Part shown: piece by piece, positions 57,090-64,000 of the stretch
Layout of the letters: every line of letters starts with the position of its first letter
Numbering within the stretch: position 1 is the stretch's first letter
NCBI GenBank assembly: GCA_039583875.1
Contig: CM077152.1
Span: forward strand, 20,621,538-20,685,537
Source of the DNA: Platanthera guangdongensis
Taxonomy: Eukaryota; Streptophyta; Magnoliopsida; Asparagales; Orchidaceae
Direction of reading: 5' to 3'
Length of the DNA: 64,000 bases
The notes under the pieces: generated by a model
Seen by the model: the letters and a program-made list of their open reading frames with translations, nothing else
What the model was told of the DNA's origin: nothing
Databases searched by the model: none
Made by a program: the position numbers and the translations under genes

Positions 57090-57165
57090 AACTCCATAGT
57101 TAAGCGTGCTCGGGCTGGAGTAGTACTGGGATGAGTGACCTCCTTGGAAGTCCCTGTGGTGCGCG
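57090..57165 (+). ncRNA. 5S rRNA-derived segment, right arm
   Basis: AACTCCATAGTTAAGCGTGC then GGAGTAGTACTGGGATGAGT and GACCTCCTTGGAAGTCCC. This aligns with about nt 45-118 of plant 5S rRNA, covering the internal promoter boxes A, IE and C. Promoter function is possible but not shown. Confidence 0.72.
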
Positions 57166-57442
57166 CTTGACTATCGAGTTTGCCTCATCAAAGGGAGGTT
57201 GTGGCCACCAACAACCCGCCTGTGGGATGGAGAGGAGTTGGGGTGCTTGGGATGTAGCCCGGATGATGCCAGCTGGGTCCCGCTGGGTCTCCCTCGGTGG
57301 ACGTGGTCCCGAGTGGAGCCAGGTCTGGGTCGTCACACATCTCATCTCGCTTTGAGATGTGTGCGGGCATCCAACACGAGCAGTTGTATGCCCGCACTTC
57401 ACGGTAAAGTGCACTTTTGCACTTTACCGCCCACGGTTCCCC

Positions 57443-58447
57443 CTCTCAGATGCTACCAAATGCAAACTCTTTGTAACAACCTTTGATGGACAAGTGAGAG
57501 ATTGGTTCTATGGACTGCGTCCTCAGTCCATCGCTTCCTTTGCTGATTTGCAAAGGGAGTTTCTGTTCAGGTTTTCTACCTCTACAAAGAGAAAGGGCGG
57601 TCCAGAAGCCCTCTTTGAGATCAGGCAACGAGAGAATGAGACTTGGTCTCATTTTGTGGATCGTTTACAGAAAGAGATTTTGGACATTGAGATCGTCGAT
57701 CAAGAAATGTATCGGGTGGCTCTGATACATGGTCTGCGCGAAGGATCACTCAAGTTTGAGGCTAATGTCCGAGCACCATGGGCATATCAAGAATTGATTG
57801 GCTTAGCCAACTCATACATTCGAGATGAGAAGAGCAATCCCAGCTTCGTCTCCAGGCTTGTAGCAGAGAAAGATTCTTCGTCTCCTCACAAGCAACCTCC
57901 GAGGTCTCCTCGGAAGGACTTTTCATCCCACTCAAGGAAGGGAAGAAGATTTCAACGTCATCGACACCCCTTCCCGGGCCAGGATCGTGCCTGAGATCAA
58001 TTGTTACTATTACTAGCCCCAGCTCCGCAAGCAGTTTCGGTTCATCAGCAGTAAGATGATGACTTGCAAGAGTCCGAACTAGATGATGTCATGCAAGAAG
58101 TAAGTCAAGTCATGAAGGGTAAGACTAATTACAAAAGGCTTTACCAGCCAGCAGATCAAAGATCAAAAGATTCAGATCTGTTCTGGGAGTTTCACAAAGA
58201 AAGCGGGCATTTGACTGAAAACTGCATAGCACTTCGTCAACTGGTGCAGAAGATGATGAGGCATGGTAAGATGCGTGACATGTTCCCGAAAGATGGTCAC
58301 TCTGATCCATCAACTTCAAAAGGCAAAGAAGTAGCAGACATTCCTTGCTGCTCAAATGGAGTGAGCCAAATCAACAATCACCCTATCCTCAATATTGATG
58401 AATGCATCGATGCCGATGACGAGGGCTCCCTTGGAAGACTATTCTGA
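57443..58447 (+). pseudogene. Gag of retrotransposon C, C-terminal part
   Basis: Continues the Gag domain: FDGQVRDWFYGLRPQSI, EFLFRFSTSTKRKGG, SHFVDRLQKEIL. A TGA at 57992-57994 breaks it, and a second open piece 58064-58447 has the zinc-knuckle region WEFHKESGHLTENC in which the first ligand Cys is Trp. No protease follows before the stop at 58447. Confidence 0.78.
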
Positions 58448-58489
58448 GCTGAAGGAGAACAACGCAAAGTCCTCGAAGCTCCTCGCAAT

Positions 58490-58631
58490 TGTACAACCCC
58501 GTATCCGGTCGAGCGGGATCCTCCCCAAGTGGCGCGCTCGGGACATGCTATGAGCGGCAGTGTGGTACAGCCCCGTTCGAAGACGTGCAGCCCCGTGCGT
58601 GCGTGCGGAGGTTTTAAGTGTGTAGGCCTTC

Positions 58632-58669
<38 letters not shown>

Positions 58670-58817
58670 GTGTGTGTGTGTTCATGGTTTATATAGGAGG
58701 GGATATATATTATATAGAAGGTATAAGGGATATCATAAGAAAGGGGGGAGGCATGAGGCGGGTCATTTATTTTTCCCCGCTCGGGTTCGGCCAAGGGAGG
58801 AGCCGCCCCTCAACCCC

Positions 58818-58894
<77 letters not shown>

Positions 58895-58954
58895 CCTGGA
58901 GCAGCACAACCCCCGCCCCTCTCTCTCTCGCTCGGCCTGGAGCAGCACAAGCTC

Positions 58955-59005
<51 letters not shown>

Positions 59006-59118
59006 ACCTGGAGCAGCACAACCCCGGCCCTCTCTCTCTCTCTCTCTCGGCCTGGAGCAGCACAACCCCCGCCCCTCTCTCTCTCTCTCTCTCTCGGCCT
59101 GGAGCATCACAACCCCGG

Positions 59119-59161
<43 letters not shown>

Positions 59162-59217
59162 CCTGGAGCAGCACAACCCCCGCCCCTCTCTCTCTCGGCC
59201 TGGAGCAGCACAACCCC

Positions 59218-59279
<62 letters not shown>

Positions 59280-61025
59280 CTGGAGCAGCACAACCCCCGC
59301 CCCTCTCTCTCTCTCTCGGCCTGGAGCAGCACAACCTCGGCCCTCTCTCTCTCTCTCGACCTGAAGAAGCACAACCCCCGCCCCCCTCTCTCTCGGCCTG
59401 GAGCAGCACAACCCCCGCCCCCTCTCTCTCTCTCTCTCTCGGCCTGGAGCAGCACAACCCCGGCCCTCTCTCTCTCTCTCTCGGCCTGGAGCAGCACAAC
59501 CCCCGCCCCTCTCTCTCTCTCGGCCTGGAGCAGCACAACCTCCGCCCCTCTCTCTCTCTCTCTCAGCCGGGAGCAGCACAACCCCCGCCCCTCTCTCTCT
59601 CTTGGCCTGGAGCAGCACAACCCCGACCCTCTCTCTCTCCCGCCGGCCTACAACAGTGCCCGACGCCGCCTCCCTTCTTCCCTCCTGCCGCCGCCTAGGG
59701 CAAGTCCGGCCACTTGGAGCCGAGATCTGCCTCGTACAGCATAGCTCCGCCGCCTGGAGCTCGAATCGGCCACCACCATGGAAAAATAGAGCTAAAGAGG
59801 GAGATTTACTTCCTCTTCCAACAAGGGCTCGGCCACCAAAAATATTCAGCAAGGGTTCAATCATTTAGAGGAAGATGAGGATTTCTTACCTCTCCCAACA
59901 GGGCTCGGTCTGGAGTGGAGATCGATCACCGCCGCAGCTACCCAGGGTCAAGCTAGACAGGGGCTCCTCTCCCGGCACCGCCGCCAGCACGCGTCAAAGG
60001 TAACGATGTTTATACTTGGGCAGGTGAAGCCCTCAGTTTACACATTTGCATGGAAGCCCCTGTCCACCAACGGGTGGGGGAAGGGAGCTCTCCGACTGGT
60101 TGACGTGTACGTCCCTGCAATTAACTGCATTAGCACCCGAAAGCGTGAGTACGGGTTTAGGCATGTTGTGTGAAGCCCATCCGGACGTGTGAGCCGGATT
60201 GGTGGTGTTCTGGGGTTCCCGGAGAAGACTCTGAGGAAGTTGTATATTATCTATTTGCAGGGAATGCGCGCCACAACCCCAAAAAGGGGTGGGTGCAATG
60301 TTTTTGCTTCGCTTTTAGTCGACCTATGTTTGGCTTGTTGTCGTCATTTGAGACGTGGGCGTACATGTGTTGCAGTACCAAGCGGGGAGTAGCGGGCTAA
60401 AGCCCAAGCTTGTGCCGGCCCTCAAAGGCCTATTTTTGCTTATATTGCCGGTCTGCGTGCTGAAGTATGTAATTCCTATTACTGTAATTATTTATAATAT
60501 CTGTGATGCTTTGTGTTTGTGTAGTTTACTTCTTCTGTCTTGGGCGAGTGGTGTGCTTGTGAACCGCTCGCCCCGTGGGGGCCCCGAGGTATAGTTGTCG
60601 GGAAGCCCCTGATGGCTTGTTGACAGCCTTTTAGAATAGCGGAATTACGCTGTTAGTGGCCCAACTTCGGCAGCGTGTCGTAGAATTGCTCGACGAGATT
60701 GCGCCATTAGTAGGGCGGGTGAGGAGCATTTTGTATAGACCCAAGGAGACACATCTGGATAGGAGAGAGTTAGTCTTGAGATCCTCCTTAGATGTTCCGG
60801 TCGGCCAAGAGCGCCCTCCGAAGGTGTCTTAGATCAGTCTTTGGCTTGGGAGGGGAAGAGTTTGTTAGTCTTCCGGGTATGCGGTGGGTCCTCCACGCTG
60901 AGACCTTGGGTCTGTCCCTTATGTTCCTATTCTAGTGCCTAGATCGTTCGCTTGAGGGTAGTAGGTGCACGATCACCCCTCTTTTGGGACCCCGAACTCC
61001 ACAGAGGTCATATTTGACTTCAACA
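58490..61025 (+). mobile_element. Solo LTR related to elements A and B, 2.5 kb, with CT-satellite
   Basis: Starts TGTACAACCCCGTATCC and ends GACTTCAACA, flanked by GCAAT at 58485-58489 and 61026-61030. The 3' part (GGACCCCGAACTCCAC, GGTAGTAGGTGCACGATCAC-like) aligns with the element B LTR end. No internal coding region, so an LTR-LTR recombination product. The long frames inside are artefacts of CT repeats. Confidence 0.88.
58821..59640. repeat. CT runs alternating with a GGCCTGGAGCAGCACAACC unit
   Basis: About 18-20 units of CGGCCTGGAGCAGCACAACC plus CCCGCCCCT, separated by CT runs of varied length. Preceded by a short TA run at 58632-58667. Confidence 0.95.
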
Positions 61026-62269
61026 GCAATCATTGCCGGTTGTTTTTTACTTTACATTCTTCAAACATTTTCTTTCTAAAAACACTTCTAAGTGTTCTTT
61101 CATTCATTTTAATAAATTTTACATCAGAGATCTCATACTGACACATTTCCCTTTTTGGAGTATTTTCTCCTCTATTTTCTCTTTGCCAAAGAGATCACTG
61201 AACCACCGAGATATCGCTGAGTCTTGCTTAGGGCCCACTCGAGGTTGGACTCTGGCATAAGACCACAATGACCACATATAGTGGGGAGTGTTCGCGTATG
61301 TGTAGTGGGAGTTGTCCAACTCTCATGCGGAGGATTACGGGACTTCGGATCCTGGCCGGTATCTAACACAAAGCGGGCATCAAGGGAGGTCTCATGTGTT
61401 AGCTCTGTTGTGCTTCGCTAAGGATACATTACAGTTATCTTCGCTTGACAAGCAATGGCGATCAAGTGTAGTCTTGTCTCTTTGATCATCTCATGACTGT
61501 GATGACTGAATACTCTATGGTACTCTCAATCTGTGCTTTTGTGGGGCTCACAACTCCGCTGATCTTTCCACAGACAAGCAATGTTATAGGCCATTTGGCG
61601 CATCTAGTCTAACTGATCAGCGATGCTTGTAACCCGAGGCATGAGAGTAGTGTATCTAACGATCTTTCTCTGGATTTTGTGCATTTTTCTCTTTTGTGCC
61701 CTTCTAAGGGAATACTGCTAGTCCGCTCTAGGTAGGACTACACTCTAGATGATTTTTCTTAGGCACGTGATACTTAAGGCCCCCGGGGAACATCTGTGGC
61801 ATCATCCGACCTTTTTTGGGTCATCTTCGGGTGTAACCCTCCTTTTTCATTCCGCCTTCTTACAGGTTAACAGGTTAAGTCCAACCTATCAAAAGGATTA
61901 ACATCTTTTTTGTTTATGCACATCTTGTATACTCGTCTTGCATGAAGCTCTATCAGATGATGATTAACAAGCTCTCTATCTACTCTTATTGGATATTACT
62001 GGCACAATTATCAATCAGAGTATCTGGTTCTCCATGATTAACAAGTCACGTTATTGAACTCTAATCAAGATGGTATCATTTTGTGGATCTGGATTTCATA
62101 TTAAAGATATCATATCTGATCTTGTGAAAGGATCAATATCGCGGTTTGATCTTTATTCGGCTAATAGCAGAGTTTGTCGGACATTTCTTCTGCTATCCGA
62201 TTATATCTTCCTTATCGTATCAACAGTTAACATTCACAAGTTCCCTTCAGGTACTTACAATTTACTTTC
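61026..62269 (+). other. Non-coding internal region of retrotransposon C
   Basis: Between the solo LTR and the tandem array. No gag-pol homology or other gene recognised. Confidence 0.45.
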
Positions 62270-63240
62270 CTTTAATATCTGCTTCTAACTCTTCTTTTGT
62301 AAAGATTAGCAGGTATTTGCAAGTTCCCTTCAGGTACTTACAACTTACTCTTCTTTCATATCTGCTGCTCACTCTTTTCTTACAGAGATTAGAAGTTATT
62401 TGCAAGTTCCATCCAGTTACTTGCAACTTAGTTTTTTTCATATCTGTTACTCACTCTTTTCTTGCAGAGATTAGCAGTTATTTGCAAGTTCCATCCAGGT
62501 ACTTGCAACTTAGTTTTCTTTCATATCTGTTGCTTACTCTACCTTTTGCAGAGATTAGCAGGTATTTGCAACTTCCATCCAAGTACTTGCAACTTAGTTT
62601 TCTTTCATATCTGCTACTCACTTTTTTTGCAGAGATTAGCAAGTATTTGCAAGTTCCATCCAGATACTTGCAACTTAGTTTTCTTTCATATCTGCTACTC
62701 ACTCTTTTCTTGCAGAGATTAGCAGGTATTTGCAAGTTCCATCCATGTACTTACAACTTAGTTTTCTTTCATATCTGTTACTCACTCTTTTCTTGCAGAG
62801 ATTAACAGATATTTGCAAGTTCCATTCAGATACTTGCAACTTAGTTTTCTTTCATATCTGTCGCTTACTTTTCCTTTTGCAGAGATTAGCAGATATTTGC
62901 AAGTTCCATCCAGGTACTTGTGACTTAGTTTTCTATTATATCTGTCGCTTACCCTTCTTTTGGCTGGAACTACCAGATATTTGCAAGTTCTCTTCAGGTA
63001 CTTGCGACTTACTTTACTTTCACATCTACTGTTTACTCTTCTTTTTGCAGAAGCTAACAGGTGCGTGCAAGCCTCCTTCAGGTACTTACAAGTTATTCTT
63101 CTTCTATGCTTTCCTCTCATCTTTGTTTTGCAGAGCTCAATGGAAGACATTCACGTCTTCTTCATTTTGCAAAAACAATTCAGGTACACACGAGATGTAC
63201 CTCTTTTCGTCTGCATTAACTTTTCTTTTGCAGGAAAAAG
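62270..63240 (+). repeat. Roughly 80-bp tandem array in retrotransposon C
   Basis: About 10-11 diverged units with the core GCAGAGATTAGCAGGTATTTG, then CAAGTTCCATCCAGGTACTT and TTCTTTCATATCTG. Successive GAGATTAG cores fall near 62306, 62381, 62468, 62552, 62632, 62717, 62800 and 62881. The open frames here (62146-62805, 62730-63251) follow the repeat and are not convincing genes. Confidence 0.88.
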
Positions 63241-63368
63241 ATAGGCATTGACAAACCTCTTCTGAGGAGAGACATCAGGTTCTATCTCTCCTTACCTCTG
63301 ACTTTTCCGAGGGGAGGATCACGATTTCCGTGGGTCTCCTACTTTTTCGAAGTTCCCTTCGGGACTTA

Positions 63369-63385
63369 AAAAAGTGCGGAGATTA
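63369..63385 (+). other. Polypurine tract of retrotransposon C
   Basis: AAAAAAGTGCGGAGAT just before the 3' LTR, similar to the tracts of A and B (GCGGAGATT). Confidence 0.65.
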
Positions 63386-64000
63386 TATTAACCCAGAAAT
63401 CAGTGATCCCTCCCAAGATAGCCAGCTCGCAAGTCGCTGTCTGCGCCAGGTTCCCCCTGAAGGTCGCGGCCTATCAGCCCTTTTTGGGTCTGGCGGACAG
63501 ACAGTTCTCTGTCCGCTCAGGCCGTGTGGCTAGGGCGGTCTCCTAGGTCTGACCGCCCAGGTCGCGCAGTAGCTGCTTGATCTGCATGGGATGCGGACTG
63601 CTTTCGCAGTCTGCCCCTACATGCCTCGCGGTTGGATCGGCTAACCGCGCAATGGTTCCCTCAATTCCAACAGGTGCAGACTACCCAACTAGGTGGCAGA
63701 CTCGCAATGCTATCCCCCAAGACCGCTCGGTAACCGCATGCTCAGCAGGAGGCGCGGTCTGCTCTCCAGCCCGCTCTTACAGGTCGTCCGGCCAGCAAGG
63801 CTATGATACCACAGGCGACCACCCTTTATACAAATGCGAACAACTCTCAGCTACATCCCAGTCCGCCAAGAAGTAGGCGACCTGCCTCCAGGTCGCCCGA
63901 CAGTACTCGACAATCTTCAGTTTGCCAGGCAGGCGACAACAAGCGTCAGGCCGTCCAGCAGGGGCGACAAGCCTATCCATCCTTGATAATACAAGCCTGT
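63386..64000 (+). repeat. 3' LTR of retrotransposon C (partial, at window end)
   Basis: Matches 54341 to about 54935 with many substitutions; its first two bases are TA instead of TG. Confidence 0.82.

Larger units (their letters stand above)
56716..57442. mobile_element. Foldback element with inverted 5S rRNA-gene fragments
   Basis: 727 bp and nearly palindromic over its whole length, with arms of about 340 bp. Ends GGGGATCCGGGGGGAGTAAA and (complement) GGGGAACCGTGGGCGGTAAA. CTCTC lies at 56711-56715 and 57443-57447. Each end has a small palindrome GTAAAGTGCA...TGCACTTTAC. Both arms carry a 5S rRNA-like segment near the centre. The insertion plus duplication is 732 bp, so the gag frame register is kept. 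Confidence 0.82.
54341..64000 (+). mobile_element. Retrotransposon C: older gag-only Tat-type element, cut by window end
   Basis: The 5' LTR starts TGTTAACCCAGAAATC at 54341. The matching 3' LTR starts at 63386 (TATTAACCC...) and runs off the window. The LTRs differ at roughly 10 percent of positions in the visible part, so it is older than A and B. The internal region has gag (56069-58447) but no recognisable protease, RT or integrase. It hosts a 5S-bearing foldback element and a solo LTR, plus a tandem array before the polypurine tract. Confidence 0.82.

Noticed and set aside
56981..57165. Functional 5S rRNA genes
   Set aside because: Only the 3' half is present in each arm, in inverted orientation, with several mismatches.
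58672..59864. Several frames of 230-365 codons rich in Ser-Leu or Arg-Glu
   Set aside because: They are translations of CT/GA microsatellite inside the solo LTR.
62146..63251. Frames of 219 and 173 codons in element C
   Set aside because: They follow an 80-bp tandem repeat and have a repetitive, low-complexity translation.

Overview
The window is repeat-rich nuclear DNA of a flowering plant. Evidence: Tat-lineage Ty3/gypsy retrotransposons with a primer-binding site matching plant tRNA-Phe, Mutator-like (MULE), CACTA and Tourist-like DNA transposons, an RTE-type LINE, short introns, and a captured fragment of the plant nuclear complex I gene NDUFA5. GC-rich retroelements in an AT-rich background suggest a monocot, but I cannot name the species. 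I see no intact single-copy host gene. Almost everything recognisable is mobile DNA, often nested.

Layout. (1) 0.54-18.5 kb is an old Mutator-like element on the minus strand. Its FAR1/MULE/SWIM transposase carries a C-terminal OTU cysteine-protease domain and is split by (2) retrotransposon A (2711-15887, minus, target duplication CTTCG). Element A has Gag, protease, RT, two RNase H regions and integrase. Between integrase and the 3' LTR it also carries two spliced genes on the opposite strand, each with its own TATA box, plus a 115-bp tandem array. (3) 18.5-30.4 kb is a diverged tandem duplication of a roughly 5-6 kb segment. Each copy holds a Pack-MULE with the start of NDUFA5. Copy 2 has gained a Tourist-like element, a 649-bp solo LTR and a 75-bp micro-MITE. 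(4) 33944-41003 is retrotransposon B (plus, target duplication CTTTG), a young element with an intact 698-codon Gag-protease but no RT, RNase H or integrase; a third of it is a 78-bp satellite-like array. (5) 41-54 kb is AT-rich DNA with foldback MULE derivatives, a LINE 3' end, a CACTA terminus, a probable large LTR and a nested Tourist-like MITE. (6) 54341 to the window end is retrotransposon C, an older gag-only Tat-type element. Its gag is interrupted by a 727-bp foldback element carrying inverted 5S rRNA-gene fragments, and it also hosts a 2.5-kb solo LTR (target duplication GCAAT).

How the parts relate. A, B and the solo LTR inside C share LTR ends (TGTACAACCCC... and ...TTCAACA). A and B also share the tRNA-Phe primer site, the polypurine-tract style and close Gag/protease proteins. 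This suggests an autonomous/non-autonomous family mobilised by the A-type polymerase. A, B and C all put a tandem array just before the polypurine tract. The MULE and four foldback elements share TTATCCGC-type terminal repeats, and three of the four carry a near-identical palindrome, so they probably form one MULE superfamily.
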